Origin: Christiangramia lutea
GTDB taxonomy: Bacteria > Bacteroidota > Bacteroidia > Flavobacteriales > Flavobacteriaceae
Reading direction: 5' to 3'
Length of the DNA stretch: 64,000 nucleotides
Assembly: GCF_022489035.1 (NCBI RefSeq)
Contig: NZ_JAKVTV010000004.1
Location: 186,001-250,000, forward strand
Shown piece by piece: positions 33,374 through 42,770 of the stretch (positions are counted from its first letter, which is position 1; every line of letters begins with the position of its first letter). A program made the translations under genes and the position numbers. The notes under the pieces were generated by a model. That model searched no databases. It worked only from the letters and a program-made list of their open reading frames with translations, and was not told the DNA's origin.

Positions 33374-33775
33374 TTAACTATCGTCTTCAGCACTGTTACT
33401 GTCAATCACCGTCCCTTTAATTTTAAGGGCTTTAATCGATTGCTCAGCATTGGAATAAACCGTAACCGTTTTTCTGATAGGTCCAACTCTTTTGGTATCG
33501 TACTTTACTTCGATCTGCCCTGTTTTACCAGGTAGAATTGGTTCTTCAGGTTTTTTAGGGACGGTACATCCACAACTGGATTTCACGTCTTCAATTACCA
33601 ATGGAGCATCGCCAGTATTTGTGAATTCAAATACACGAACTCCATCACTACCTTTTTTTATTTCGCCATAGTCTATGGTTTCAGACTTGAATTCCATTTT
33701 AGCGGTCTTCTGTGCCTGGGCTGCAGTAACTCCTGCAACAAGAAATATAGCGATTGCAATTAGTTTTTTCATCAT
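33374..33775 (-). CDS. DUF1573 domain exported protein
   Basis: A 133-residue protein with a signal peptide (cleavage near AAQAQ). The DUF1573 immunoglobulin-like fold has DYGEIKKGSDGVRVFEFTN, then DAPLVIEDVKSSCGCTVPKKP, then GKTGQIEVKYDTKRVGP. The SSCGCT pair of cysteines is the family hallmark. Such proteins are common in Bacteroidota, and their function is uncharacterised. A start 3 bp further in (second Met) is equally possible. It is monocistronic. Confidence 0.9.
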   Translation of the reverse strand: MMKKLIAIAIFLVAGVTAAQAQKTAKMEFKSETIDYGEIKKGSDGVRVFEFTNTGDAPLVIEDVKSSCGCTVPKKPEEPILPGKTGQIEVKYDTKRVGPIRKTVTVYSNAEQSIKALKIKGTVIDSNSAEDDS

Positions 33776-33796
33776 TTTTTAAATTTAGCGGAATTA

Positions 33797-33828
33797 TAAA
33801 GATAAGTTGAAATATTTCAATTCTCAAA
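33797..33828 (-). promoter_or_regulatory. candidate promoter of the DUF1573 gene
   Basis: On the minus strand, TTTG (complement of 33825-33828) and TATCTTTA (33797-33804, one mismatch to TAnnTTTG) are separated by 20 bp, about 22 bp before the gene. Confidence 0.45.
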
Positions 33829-33848
33829 ATTTATATCATTTCAGCAGC

Positions 33849-33879
33849 TTTCATAATCCTCTATTAATAATTACTTTTG
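33849..33879 (+). promoter_or_regulatory. promoter of valS
   Basis: The -33-like TTTC is at 33849-33852 and the -7 box TACTTTTG at 33872-33879, spaced 19 bp. The predicted start is about 33885, before the ATG at 33907. It rules out the TTG at 33877 as the start codon. Confidence 0.6.
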
Positions 33880-33906
33880 CCATTATTTCAAAAACTAGAC
33901 CAAGAA

Positions 33907-36537
33907 ATGGCAATTGCTTCACAATATAATGCGAAAAAAGTAGAGGAAAAGTGGTATGACTACTGGATGAAAAACAACTATTTTCATTCTGAAGTAGATG
34001 AAAGGGAGCCATATACCATCGTAATTCCGCCACCTAACGTGACCGGTGTTTTACACATGGGGCATATGTTGAATAATACCATTCAGGATGTTTTGGTTAG
34101 ACGTGCCCGTCTTAAAGGTTATAACGCCTGCTGGGTTCCTGGTACAGACCATGCCTCTATAGCAACCGAAGCAAAAGTAGTGGCAAAGCTGAAAGCAGAA
34201 GGTATTGATAAAAACAAAATTGGGCGTGAGGAATTTCTACAACATGCCTGGGACTGGACTCATAAACATGGTGGTATAATCCTTCAGCAATTAAAGAATC
34301 TGGGAGCCTCCTGCGATTGGGAAAGGACAAAATTCACCATGGATGACGATATGTCTGAATCTGTGATAAAAGTTTTTGTGGATCTATATAATAAAGGGCT
34401 TGTGTATCGAGGTTACCGTATGGTAAATTGGGATCCCCAGGCGAAGACAACCTTATCTGATGAGGAGGTAAATTATGAGGAAAGAAACGGAAAGCTGTTC
34501 TATTTAAATTATAAGATAGATGGTAGTGACGAAGTACTCACTATTGCTACCACAAGGCCTGAAACCATACTGGGAGATACGGCCATATGTATTAATCCTA
34601 ATGATGAACGGTTTGAACACCTAAAAGGGAAGAAGGCCATTGTCCCAATTTGTAACAGAACCATCCCTATTATCGAAGATGAATATGTAGATATGGAATT
34701 TGGAACGGGTTGTCTTAAGGTTACACCTGCCCATGATGAAAATGATAAAAATCTTGGTGATAAGCACAAGCTGGATGTGATCGATATTTTTAATGATGAT
34801 GCAACTTTAAATCAATATGGATTGCATTATGAAGGGAAGGATCGATTTGTAGTTAGGGCCGAAATAGTTGAGGAACTGGAATTAAAAGGATTCCTTTCCA
34901 AAGTTGAAGATTACGTTAATAAGGTTGGAACCAGTGAGCGTACAGGAGCGGTAATTGAACCTAAGTTAAGTGACCAGTGGTTCCTGAAAATGAAAGAAAT
35001 GGCCGAGCCTGCTCTCAAAGCGGTTATTGGAGATGATATAAACCTGGTGCCAGAAAAATTTCTGAATACCTACCGTCACTGGATGGAAAACGTGAGAGAT
35101 TGGAATATTTCTCGTCAGCTTTGGTGGGGGCATCAGATTCCGGCTTTTTTTTATGGTAACGGTAAGAGCGATTTTGTAGTTGCAGAGTCTGTAGATGAAG
35201 CTCTGGAGAAAGCTCGAGAAGCTTCCGGAAATGCAGAGCTGGAAATAAAAGATCTAGTTCAGGATAAGGATGTTCTGGATACCTGGTTCTCTTCCTGGTT
35301 ATGGCCAATGAGCGTTTTCAACGGTATTCTTGAGCCTGAAAATGAAGAAATAAAATATTACTATCCTACGAATGACCTCGTAACTGCACCGGAAATCCTA
35401 TTCTTCTGGGTAGCCAGGATGATCATGGCTGGATATGAATATAGAGGTGAAAGGCCTTTCAAAAATGTTTATTTAACCGGGATCGTTCGGGATAAGCAAA
35501 GACGAAAAATGTCTAAATCCCTAGGAAACTCACCAGATCCGCTTGAACTTATTGGGCAATATGGTGCAGATGGAGTTAGGGTTGGAATGTTGTTAAGTTC
35601 ACCCGCTGGTAACGACCTGATGTTCGATGAAGATCTTTGTAAGCAGGGTAGCGCCTTCACTAATAAGATATGGAATGCTTTTAGGCTTGTGAAAGGTTGG
35701 GAAGTTTCTGAAGATATCGAACAGCCAGAAACTGCCAGAATGGCTATAGACTGGTATAAGTCGAAGTTCCAGAAGACTCTAAAAGAAATAGAGGACCATT
35801 ATTCAAAATACAGGATAAGTGATGCTTTAATGGCAACTTATAAACTGGTTTGGGACGATTACTGTAGCTGGTTCCTGGAAATGGTAAAACCGGCGTATGG
35901 AGAGCCGATGGATAGTAAAACTTACAGTGAAGTAATTTCTATTCTGGAATATAATCTTAAAATTCTCCATCCGTTCATGCCTTTTGTAACAGAGGAGATC
36001 TGGCAGGAAATTACCACTCGTACATCAGAAGAAGCCCTGATTATAGCAAAATGGCCGGAACAAACTGATTTTGACCAGAAAATTATAAAGGAATTTTCCC
36101 ATGCTGCAGAGGTTATTGCAGGGGTTAGAAAAATTAGAAAGGAAAAGAATATTTCCTTTAAAAATGAAATAGATCTTAGCATTCTAAATAACGAGGATAC
36201 TTCCAAGACCTTTGATTCTGTGATTGCGAAAATGGGGAATATTGGTAAAATGGAATATGTGAATGGTTCTGTTGATGGAGCTCTTTCATTTAGGGTAAGG
36301 TCTAATGAATATTTTATCCCAATTGTTGGAGCTATTGATGTTGAGGCCGAAAAGAAAAAAATTCAGGAGGAGCTGGATTATACTGAAGGTTTTTTAAAAT
36401 CTGTAGATAAAAAGCTTTCAAACGAAAGATTCGTGAACAATGCGCCCGAAAAGGTAGTAGCGATTGAAAAGACTAAAAAAGCTGATGCCGAAGCAAAAAT
36501 TGAAGCGCTTAAGGCCAGTCTAAAGAGTTTAGGTTAA
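33907..36537 (+). CDS. valS: valyl-tRNA synthetase
   Basis: An 876-residue class I tRNA synthetase. The HIGH-like motif [13 protein letters not shown] lies at about residues 38-50. The CP1 editing domain contains [13 protein letters not shown]. The KMSKS motif is [14 protein letters not shown] at about 536-549. An anticodon-binding region follows, then a C-terminal coiled coil (about 806-876, rich in Lys and Glu). The frame could open at TTG 33877, but that TTG lies in the -7 promoter box. The first ATG at 33907 gives the usual [20 protein letters not shown] start. It is monocistronic. Confidence 0.97.
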   Translation: MAIASQYNAKKVEEKWYDYWMKNNYFHSEVDEREPYTIVIPPPNVTGVLHMGHMLNNTIQDVLVRRARLKGYNACWVPGTDHASIATEAKVVAKLKAEGIDKNKIGREEFLQHAWDWTHKHGGIILQQLKNLGASCDWERTKFTMDDDMSESVIKVFVDLYNKGLVYRGYRMVNWDPQAKTTLSDEEVNYEERNGKLFYLNYKIDGSDEVLTIATTRPETILGDTAICINPNDERFEHLKGKKAIVPICNRTIPIIEDEYVDMEFGTGCLKVTPAHDENDKNLGDKHKLDVIDIFNDDATLNQYGLHYEGKDRFVVRAEIVEELELKGFLSKVEDYVNKVGTSERTGAVIEPKLSDQWFLKMKEMAEPALKAVIGDDINLVPEKFLNTYRHWMENVRDWNISRQLWWGHQIPAFFYGNGKSDFVVAESVDEALEKAREASGNAELEIKDLVQDKDVLDTWFSSWLWPMSVFNGILEPENEEIKYYYPTNDLVTAPEILFFWVARMIMAGYEYRGERPFKNVYLTGIVRDKQRRKMSKSLGNSPDPLELIGQYGADGVRVGMLLSSPAGNDLMFDEDLCKQGSAFTNKIWNAFRLVKGWEVSEDIEQPETARMAIDWYKSKFQKTLKEIEDHYSKYRISDALMATYKLVWDDYCSWFLEMVKPAYGEPMDSKTYSEVISILEYNLKILHPFMPFVTEEIWQEITTRTSEEALIIAKWPEQTDFDQKIIKEFSHAAEVIAGVRKIRKEKNISFKNEIDLSILNNEDTSKTFDSVIAKMGNIGKMEYVNGSVDGALSFRVRSNEYFIPIVGAIDVEAEKKKIQEELDYTEGFLKSVDKKLSNERFVNNAPEKVVAIEKTKKADAEAKIEALKASLKSLG

Positions 36538-36558
36538 AAAATTATAAGCTTTATAAAT

Positions 36559-36589
36559 AAAAAAGAGGACTTTTCGAGTCCTCTTTTTT
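36559..36589 (+). terminator. valS terminator (bidirectional)
   Basis: Stem AAAAGAGGACT (36561-36571) with AGTCCTCTTTT (36577-36587), loop TTTCG. The A- and T-rich flanks also suit the gene ending at 36606 on the other strand. Confidence 0.88.
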
Positions 36590-36605
36590 ATTTTTTTAGG
36601 TAGAA

Positions 36606-36881
36606 TCACTCAGGTATTTTGCCAATATGCTCTTCAACCATTTCAATATATCTTTTCTTAGCTTCGTCCTTGCTTAGGCTTTTCACCTGTACAAGGGCGT
36701 TTATCTTAAAAGCACTCCTAAGGTCTCCTTTATTGGTAGGGGGGATGTAGAAACCATTTTGCTCTGTAGCCCGCTTATAGAGGGCATAGAAATGTAAAAG
36801 CACGTCTGGCGGAAATTGCTGCGTAGTGCTACTCGCCATGTCATATGCCTTTAGAAATTTTGAATTTTCAGGTGCCATCAT
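36606..36881 (-). CDS. acyl-CoA-binding protein
   Basis: A 91-residue ACBP-fold protein. FLKAYDMASSTTQQFPPDVLLHFYALYKRATEQ matches helices 1 to 3 of ACBP in order, with the conserved LYKRAT segment. The last helix carries SLSKDEAKKRYIEMVEEH. The KWDAW motif typical of eukaryotic ACBPs has diverged. It probably buffers acyl-CoA in the cytoplasm. It is the last gene of a lipid-synthesis cluster (cdsA-psd-ACBP), 4 bp after psd. Confidence 0.85.
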   Translation of the reverse strand: MMAPENSKFLKAYDMASSTTQQFPPDVLLHFYALYKRATEQNGFYIPPTNKGDLRSAFKINALVQVKSLSKDEAKKRYIEMVEEHIGKIPE

Positions 36882-36885
36882 AACT

Positions 36886-37542
36886 TTAAGAAGTTACATC
36901 AGCGATAACACTAACGCCTCCTTTTACTTTTTGATTAATTTCCACATTCACTTTTGTTCCAATTGGAACAAACACATCCACACGACTACCAAATTTAATA
37001 AAACCGCTGTCACTTCCCTGAACTACTTCAGAGCCTTCTTCAGCATAATTTACGATTCTTTTTGCAAGAGCACCAGCAATTTGGCGATACAAAATCTCAC
37101 CTGCAACTTCATTTTTTACCACCACAGTTGTTCTTTCGTTCTCTTCACTTGACTTTGGGTGCCATGCAACAAGAAACTTTCCTGGGTGATATTTGCTGTA
37201 AGTTACTTTTCCGCCTACAGGATGTCTGGTGACATGCACGTTTATTGGTGACATGAAAATAGAGATCTGTAGTCTTTTATCTTTAAAATATTCTTTTTCC
37301 TCAACTTCTTCAATCGCCACTACTTTTCCATCTACAGGAGCGATAATATGCTCATTATTATGATTTGTAGTTCTCGTCGGATTTCTGAAAAATTGAATTA
37401 TCAGAAGAAAGAATAATATAGATACTACCAGAATGGCAAATTTTATCCAGTATGTATCAATAAAACTGTATGAAATGATATTTATTGCGATCAGTATGAT
37501 CGCAGTGAGGGTCATTATTTTGTATCCTTCCTTATGAAACAT
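36886..37542 (-). CDS. psd: phosphatidylserine decarboxylase
   Basis: A 218-residue Psd of the short (PSD-B) type. Two N-terminal membrane helices (about 10-50) precede the decarboxylase domain with APVDGKVVAIEEV and ISIFMSPINVHVTRHP. The self-processing site is the Gly-Ser in GFIKFGSRVDVF, where cleavage makes a pyruvoyl group. It makes phosphatidylethanolamine from phosphatidylserine. Its start overlaps the cdsA end by 11 bp, so translation is coupled. Confidence 0.93.
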   Translation of the reverse strand: MFHKEGYKIMTLTAIILIAINIISYSFIDTYWIKFAILVVSILFFLLIIQFFRNPTRTTNHNNEHIIAPVDGKVVAIEEVEEKEYFKDKRLQISIFMSPINVHVTRHPVGGKVTYSKYHPGKFLVAWHPKSSEENERTTVVVKNEVAGEILYRQIAGALAKRIVNYAEEGSEVVQGSDSGFIKFGSRVDVFVPIGTKVNVEINQKVKGGVSVIADVTS

Positions 37543-38335
37543 AGTTTAAAATATATAAATAGGCATAGATAAAAGGGCTTGCAAAGATAATACTATCAAG
37601 TCTGTCAAACAATCCACCGTGTCCCGGCATCAATTTACCACTGTCCTTTACTCCAGCCTGTCTTTTGAATTTTGATTGAATTAGATCTCCCAGGGTTCCA
37701 AATATGCTTAGAATTATAGCCATTCCAAGCCAGGTCCACATTGTAAGGAAATCTGTGTAATACCAAATGGCGTAGCTCATTAAAACGCTAAAGATCAGTC
37801 CGCCAAGAAATCCTTCAATCGTTTTATTTGGGGAGATCTTTTCATAAAGTTTACGTTTTCCAAAATTCTTCCCTATAAGATAGGCAAATGTATCGTTAGT
37901 CCAAATAAGGAAGAATATTCCTATTACCAGCTTCGGAATAAAAACCCCTTCTATTGTTGGGATAAGGGTGAGAAATATAGTTGAGGAAATAAGATAAAAG
38001 ATGATGATTATATACTTCTTCTTCTCAAATACAGGTATTTTCTTGATCACTATCAGATCCTTTACCAGGAAAAGATTAACGAAGATCGTTATGAGTAATA
38101 GTAGGATAGTGGCGTCCTGGTTGAATTTTAAAAAACTGAATAAATAAAAAAGTACTGCTTGCAGAATATAGAGCGCATAGCTTTTTAAGCGAAGCAACTT
38201 CTGCATCTCAATTAAACAAACCAGACTTAACAGATAAAAGAGTATTATGAATATAACCTCGGATGATAGAATTGATGCAACCAAAATGGATATATACAGC
38301 AATCCTGAAACAGCACGAATTATGGTTTCCTTCAT
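37532..38335 (-). CDS. cdsA: phosphatidate cytidylyltransferase
   Basis: A 267-residue membrane protein with about eight hydrophobic segments. The CdsA signature appears near the C-terminal end as SKFKRQAGVKDSGKLMPGHG followed by GLFDRLDSI. Other conserved parts are TNDTFAYLIGKNFGKRKL and SPNKTIEGFLGG. It makes CDP-diacylglycerol from phosphatidic acid and CTP. Together with psd it supplies phosphatidylethanolamine. The LUD gene ends 3 bp before its start, so all belong to one transcript. Confidence 0.95.
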   Translation of the reverse strand: MKETIIRAVSGLLYISILVASILSSEVIFIILFYLLSLVCLIEMQKLLRLKSYALYILQAVLFYLFSFLKFNQDATILLLLITIFVNLFLVKDLIVIKKIPVFEKKKYIIIIFYLISSTIFLTLIPTIEGVFIPKLVIGIFFLIWTNDTFAYLIGKNFGKRKLYEKISPNKTIEGFLGGLIFSVLMSYAIWYYTDFLTMWTWLGMAIILSIFGTLGDLIQSKFKRQAGVKDSGKLMPGHGGLFDRLDSIIFASPFIYAYLYILNYVS

Positions 38336-38338
38336 ATA

Positions 38339-38950
38339 TTAAAGATCTTCCAGAAGCAGCAAATATAGGTTTTTTGTACTACTTCCGTAGCTCATAAAAT
38401 CACCTTCTTTTTGCGTTTCAAAATTCTTAATGGTTGTAATATTAGAAGGGATTTGCTGTTTGTTTTTGAATTTTATTCCTCTCAATCCTTCGCCAATGGT
38501 GTCTATAAGCTGACTTGTAGAGGAAATTATTATAAAATTTGCAGGAAGATCATGCAGTTTTCTTTCCTTGATCTGGTTAGATGAGATTAATATTGAGCCG
38601 TCATTGGCAACCAGGAATTCACACGTGGATAAAAAGAATTCGGCATTAGCTGATTTATTGAAATCCAGGTTAAAACCTTGAAATTTGCTCTTTAGATTTT
38701 CGTCGAAGCAGCAGCATTGCCTTTCATACCAGTCATTCTCCATCAGAATATTGTCGAATGCTTCCTGGATTTCTGAATCATCAACACAATATAAGAACTT
38801 GCCGCCGTTGTTTTTGAAATTGAGCATAAAACGCTCATCGGTAGGTAATTTCACCTCCGGCATATACTTCCCTCTGTCAGCATTCTCAGGGATATCCTGA
38901 TCCTGGTCTGATTTCGACTTGGGATTAAGAAACCTTTTGAATAGATTCAT
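38339..38950 (-). CDS. LUD (LutC-like) domain protein
   Basis: A 203-residue protein with the LUD domain layout. ENDWYERQCCCFDE (three adjacent Cys) and ISTC-like FFLSTCEFLVANDGSILISS lie in the core, then SQLIDTIGEGLRGIKF and KNLYLLLLEDL at the end. LUD proteins (LutB/LutC) act in lactate utilisation elsewhere. In Bacteroidota a copy between ftsH and cdsA is a conserved neighbour of unknown role. No Fe-S motif is visible. It precedes cdsA by 3 bp. Confidence 0.8.
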   Translation of the reverse strand: MNLFKRFLNPKSKSDQDQDIPENADRGKYMPEVKLPTDERFMLNFKNNGGKFLYCVDDSEIQEAFDNILMENDWYERQCCCFDENLKSKFQGFNLDFNKSANAEFFLSTCEFLVANDGSILISSNQIKERKLHDLPANFIIISSTSQLIDTIGEGLRGIKFKNKQQIPSNITTIKNFETQKEGDFMSYGSSTKNLYLLLLEDL

Positions 38951-39047
38951 AGAGTTTTGGGTATGATTCCTACAGTCATTTTATCAAAGTTAAAAAATCT
39001 GAAAATAACTATTGTTGAATTTCAGATTTTTTACTTTAACTTCTACA

Positions 39048-41108
39048 CTACTTATTAACCGAATCGTTTTCGGTTAATTCTCCTTCTTCATCTGTATCTT
39101 TCCCTTCTGAAGCCTCTGATTTAGGGCTTTTAGAAGTATCCTCAGGGAGAGTGTTCTTTTCAGAAAGTGGTTTGCCTTCTTCTTTCTCTTTATCGAAAGG
39201 CCGTTTCCCAAAGATCTTTTCTAGGTCATCTTTAAAGATTACCTCCTTATCTAAAAGTATCTCTGCCAACTGGGTAAGTTTATCCTTATTATGTTCTAAA
39301 AGGTCTACCGCTCGCTGGTATTGAGCCTCGATTAGATTAGAAATTTCTTTGTCTATAAGTTCGGAAGTTTTCTCACTGTAAGGCTTTGTGAAATTATATT
39401 CGCTCTGGCCTGAAGAATCGTAATAGGTAAGGTTTCCAACAGCTTCGTTAAGTCCATAGATAGTTACCATGGCTCTTGCCTGTTTAGTGACTTTTTCAAG
39501 GTCGCTTAAGGCGCCTGTGGAAATCTTATTGAATATCACTTTTTCAGCAGCACGGCCACCTAAGGCGGCGCACATCTCGTCAAGCATTTGTTCTGGTCTA
39601 ACAATCAATCTCTCTTCTGGGAGATACCAGGCAGCACCTAATGATTGTCCCCTTGGAACAATGGTCACCTTAACTAGTGGAGCAGCGTGTTCTAGCATCC
39701 AACTAGTAGTAGCATGCCCTGCTTCGTGAAAAGCGATCGCCTTTTTCTCTTCCGGAGTAATGATTTTATTTTTCTTCTCAAGACCTCCTACGATTCTATC
39801 AACTGCATCAAGGAAGTCCTGTTTACCAACGGCTTTATTGCCTTTTCTGGCAGCGATAAGCGCAGCTTCATTACAAACGTTGGCGATATCTGCACCAGAG
39901 AATCCAGGCGTTTGCTTGGCAAGGAATTCGATATCCAGTTCGTCAGAGATCTTCTTCAACGGTTTCAGATGTACCTCAAAGATTTCTCTTCTTTCTCTTA
40001 GGTCTGGAAGGTCTACATAGATCTGCCTGTCAAATCGACCGGCACGCATTAATGCTTTATCCAGAACATCAGCTCTGTTGGTGGCAGCAATAACAATTAC
40101 ATTGGTATTGGTTCCAAAACCGTCCATTTCAGTTAGAAGCTGGTTCAGCGTATTCTCCCGCTCATCGTTGGAACCAGAGAAATTACTTTTTCCTCTTGCT
40201 CTACCAATGGCATCGATCTCATCAATAAAAATGATCGAAGGAGATTTTTCTTTAGCCTGTTTGAATAGGTCACGAACCCGGGAAGCTCCAACCCCAACAA
40301 ACATCTCTACGAAATCTGAACCAGATAAAGAGAAGAATGGTACTTTGGCTTCACCTGCGACGGCTTTTGCTAATAAAGTTTTCCCAGTTCCCGGAGGTCC
40401 TACAAGTAATGCTCCTTTCGGGATTTTACCACCAAGAGCGGTATATTTTTCAGGTTGTTTAAGGAAATCAACGATCTCCTGAACTTCCTCTTTCGCACCT
40501 TCGAGGCCAGCAACATCTTTAAAAGATGTTTTTACATCAGTATTCTGATCAAAAAGTTTTGCCTTGGATTTACCAATATTGAAGATCTGGCCTCCTGCGC
40601 CACCACCGGCTCCGGAACTCATTTTTCTCATAATAAAGATCCATACACCAATAATTAGGATAAATGGAAGTAAAGCCCAGAATAACTCTCCAAGGACATC
40701 GCTGGAGGTGTCAAAGGTGACAACTGTATTCAGGTTGTTCTCCTTTTTGATCTCGTTTATATCGTTCTCAAAATTCTGAAGGTCCCCGAATTGGAATGTA
40801 TAAGTTGGTGACTCACCAGTAGGGAAGAAATCAGGATCAATATTTTTTTTGTGGATCTCTTTTTCCTTAGCCTCTTTGGTAAGATAAACCCTTGCCTGGT
40901 TACGGTTAATGATCTCTACCTTTTCTATATCACCATTTCTAAGGTAATCCTTGAATTCAGCCGGATTTGTTTTTGCAGGTTCAGAGAATCCCCCGTCACC
41001 AAACAAATTCAGGCCTAAAAATATGATAATGATCGCCGCATAAATCCAGTAAGCACTAAATTTAGGTTTTTTGGGATCTAATTTTTTCTTCGGTTTTTGA
41101 TTCGCCAT
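39048..41108 (-). CDS. ftsH: ATP-dependent zinc metalloprotease FtsH
   Basis: A 686-residue membrane-bound AAA+ protease. Two membrane helices (about 20-36 and 142-160) flank a periplasmic domain. The ATPase has Walker A GPPGTGKT (237-244), Walker B FIDEIDAIG, and the second region of homology AATNRADVLDKALMRAGRFD. The protease motif is HEAGH (461-465). The C-terminal tail is acidic. FtsH degrades membrane and soluble proteins and controls LpxC in other bacteria. It lies 24 bp after rsfS. Confidence 0.97.
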   Translation of the reverse strand: MANQKPKKKLDPKKPKFSAYWIYAAIIIIFLGLNLFGDGGFSEPAKTNPAEFKDYLRNGDIEKVEIINRNQARVYLTKEAKEKEIHKKNIDPDFFPTGESPTYTFQFGDLQNFENDINEIKKENNLNTVVTFDTSSDVLGELFWALLPFILIIGVWIFIMRKMSSGAGGGAGGQIFNIGKSKAKLFDQNTDVKTSFKDVAGLEGAKEEVQEIVDFLKQPEKYTALGGKIPKGALLVGPPGTGKTLLAKAVAGEAKVPFFSLSGSDFVEMFVGVGASRVRDLFKQAKEKSPSIIFIDEIDAIGRARGKSNFSGSNDERENTLNQLLTEMDGFGTNTNVIVIAATNRADVLDKALMRAGRFDRQIYVDLPDLRERREIFEVHLKPLKKISDELDIEFLAKQTPGFSGADIANVCNEAALIAARKGNKAVGKQDFLDAVDRIVGGLEKKNKIITPEEKKAIAFHEAGHATTSWMLEHAAPLVKVTIVPRGQSLGAAWYLPEERLIVRPEQMLDEMCAALGGRAAEKVIFNKISTGALSDLEKVTKQARAMVTIYGLNEAVGNLTYYDSSGQSEYNFTKPYSEKTSELIDKEISNLIEAQYQRAVDLLEHNKDKLTQLAEILLDKEVIFKDDLEKIFGKRPFDKEKEEGKPLSEKNTLPEDTSKSPKSEASEGKDTDEEGELTENDSVNK

Positions 41109-41132
41109 TATGTCGTTCTAAATGATTTGGAT

Positions 41133-41504
41133 TTAATAACTTGTTTCTATGGATGTGATCTTAGCATCTCCCCATAGGCTTTCAATATCGTAAAATTCCC
41201 TAATATGCTTCTGAAATACGTGAACAACTACATTTACGTAATCCATAAGCACCCACTCGGCATTCTCGCTTCCTTCAATATGCCAGGGTTTGTCTTTCAG
41301 GTTTTTACTAACTGTTTTTTGTATGGAATTGACTATGGCGTTAACCTGTGTGTTGGAAGTACCGTTACAAATAATGAAATAATCACAAACGGTGTTTTCG
41401 ATCTCTCTTAAGTCCAGGATATCAATATCATTACCCTTAACTTCCTCTATCCCTTTTATAATATGTGCAATAAGTTGATCGCTGTTTTTTTCCTTTTCTG
41501 ACAT
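41133..41504 (-). CDS. rsfS: ribosome silencing factor RsfS
   Basis: A 123-residue RsfS/Iojap family protein. The core matches DILDLREIENTVCDYFIICNGTSNTQVNAI, followed by GSENAEWVLMDYVNVVVHVF. It binds ribosomal protein L14 and blocks 50S-30S joining under starvation. It is the first gene of the rsfS-ftsH-LUD-cdsA-psd-ACBP series. Its gene is divergent from birA. Confidence 0.93.
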   Translation of the reverse strand: MSEKEKNSDQLIAHIIKGIEEVKGNDIDILDLREIENTVCDYFIICNGTSNTQVNAIVNSIQKTVSKNLKDKPWHIEGSENAEWVLMDYVNVVVHVFQKHIREFYDIESLWGDAKITSIETSY

Positions 41505-41522
41505 TAAATTAATTTATTTACG

Positions 41523-41530
41523 CAAATTTA
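41523..41530 (-). promoter_or_regulatory. -7 promoter element of the rsfS-ftsH cluster
   Basis: TAAATTTG on the minus strand fits TAnnTTTG exactly, 18 bp before the rsfS ATG. A -33 TTTG is not found at the right spacing, so this is tentative. birA starts on the other strand 67 bp away. Confidence 0.45.
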
Positions 41531-41596
41531 TCATTTTTTGCTCTTTTAAAGAGATTGTTTGCAGAAGATTTAACGCCTTATCTCTTATACTTTTAT

Positions 41597-42328
41597 ATGC
41601 GTATAATCAAAGTTGATGCCATTGATTCCACTAATACCTTTGTTCGTAAATTTTACGAGGGTAATAAGGGTTTTGAACCTGTTTGTGTAAGAGCCATTAC
41701 TCAAACTGCCGGGAGGGGGCAAAGAGGGGCGAATTGGTTTTCAAAAGCAGGGAAGAACCTTACATTCAGTATTCTCTATCCTCAGCAAAAACTTAATATT
41801 TCAAAACATTTCCTGCTAAGTGCCTCGGTTTCTTTAGCGGTTTTGGAGGCATTAGAAGGATTGAATATTCCAGATCTTAAAGTGAAATGGCCTAACGACA
41901 TTCTGTCAGCAAAACTAAAGTTAGGCGGTATTTTAATTGAAAACATTGTGAAAACCGAAGGGATTGTGGCGAGTGTGATTGGAATTGGACTGAATATAAA
42001 TCAGGTTGATTTCAAAGATTTGCCTCAGGCCTCATCGCTAAAAAATATCACTGGAAAAAATTATGATCTTGATGAGATACTTTATAAAGTGGCATTGGCA
42101 GTAGAAGAAAAACTGAAGGAGTTGCCATTTTTAAAAAATAATTCCGTTCTGGAGGAATATGTTAGCAGGATGTTCCGGCTAAACCAGGTTTCGTCATTTT
42201 CCACTCCAGATGATGAGAAATTCAATGGAATTATACGTGGAGTCACTACCGAAGGAAAACTGAACCTTGAAATAGAAGATGGGGTTTTTAAAACCTATGA
42301 CCTTAAAGAGATCAGGTTGTTGTATTAA
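41597..42328 (+). CDS. birA: biotin--[acetyl-CoA-carboxylase] ligase
   Basis: A 243-residue biotin protein ligase without the N-terminal DNA-binding domain of E. coli BirA. Family motifs are DAIDSTNTF at the start, TAGRGQRGANWFSKAGKNL (biotinoyl-AMP binding), KVKWPNDILSAKLKLGGIL and GIGLNINQ. It attaches biotin to carboxylase carrier proteins. The frame opens at TTG 41555, but ATG 41597 yields the usual MRIIKVDAIDST start. It is monocistronic and divergent from rsfS. Confidence 0.93.
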   Translation: MRIIKVDAIDSTNTFVRKFYEGNKGFEPVCVRAITQTAGRGQRGANWFSKAGKNLTFSILYPQQKLNISKHFLLSASVSLAVLEALEGLNIPDLKVKWPNDILSAKLKLGGILIENIVKTEGIVASVIGIGLNINQVDFKDLPQASSLKNITGKNYDLDEILYKVALAVEEKLKELPFLKNNSVLEEYVSRMFRLNQVSSFSTPDDEKFNGIIRGVTTEGKLNLEIEDGVFKTYDLKEIRLLY

Positions 42329-42330
42329 AT

Positions 42331-42353
42331 AAAAAAAGCCGGAAAATTCCGGC
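42331..42353 (-). terminator. terminator after the SRPBCC gene
   Basis: Stem GCCGGAA (42338-42344) with TTCCGGC (42347-42353). Seven T residues follow on the minus strand, while the plus side has no T run. Confidence 0.8.
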
Positions 42354-42376
42354 CTCTAGTACAAATTGAAAATTTT

Positions 42377-42769
42377 TTACAGCTTCCCGATATTCTCGGT
42401 TAGAGCGGTGATGAATTTCTTTAAAGGGCCTTTGATCATCATGCTCATCATAGGATTGAAATTTCCTTCAAAATCCATGTTCACTTCACTCTGTTCAGCT
42501 CCGGCAGGGGCAATGTGAGTTCTTAGTTGAAAGGGGAATTTATCTGAAGTAGATCCGAGAACCACCAATTCAGGTTCTAAGGTTTCTACTATTTTTAATT
42601 TTATTTCCGGCATGCCTTTCAATTGGAAAAGGAAAGTGTCATCTGCGGTTACTTCAAACTTTTCCTTACTTTCTGGCATGATCTGTTCGTAATTCTCAAC
42701 GTCGGTCAAAAAGTTGAACATATCCTGCTGGCTTTTGCCGGCAGTTACTTTTGGGCTTTCTAATTTCAT
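42377..42769 (-). CDS. SRPBCC family protein
   Basis: A 130-residue START/Bet v1-like protein with a predicted helix-grip fold. The N-terminus MKLESPKVTAGKSQQDMFNF is followed by DVENYEQIMPESKEKFEV, then FQLKGMPEIKLKI. A long C-terminal helix includes MMSMMIKGPLKKFITAL. No ligand can be named. It follows pyrE with a 1-bp gap and has its own terminator, so it is the end of a pyrE operon. A conserved pyrE-SRPBCC pair suggests linkage, but no biochemical reason is known. Confidence 0.8.
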   Translation of the reverse strand: MKLESPKVTAGKSQQDMFNFLTDVENYEQIMPESKEKFEVTADDTFLFQLKGMPEIKLKIVETLEPELVVLGSTSDKFPFQLRTHIAPAGAEQSEVNMDFEGNFNPMMSMMIKGPLKKFITALTENIGKL

Positions 42770-42770
42770 T

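Noticed and set aside
33877-33906. TTG at 33877 as start of valS, adding 10 residues
   Set aside because: The TTG is the end of the -7 promoter box TACTTTTG and would precede the predicted transcription start; ATG 33907 gives the conserved N-terminus.
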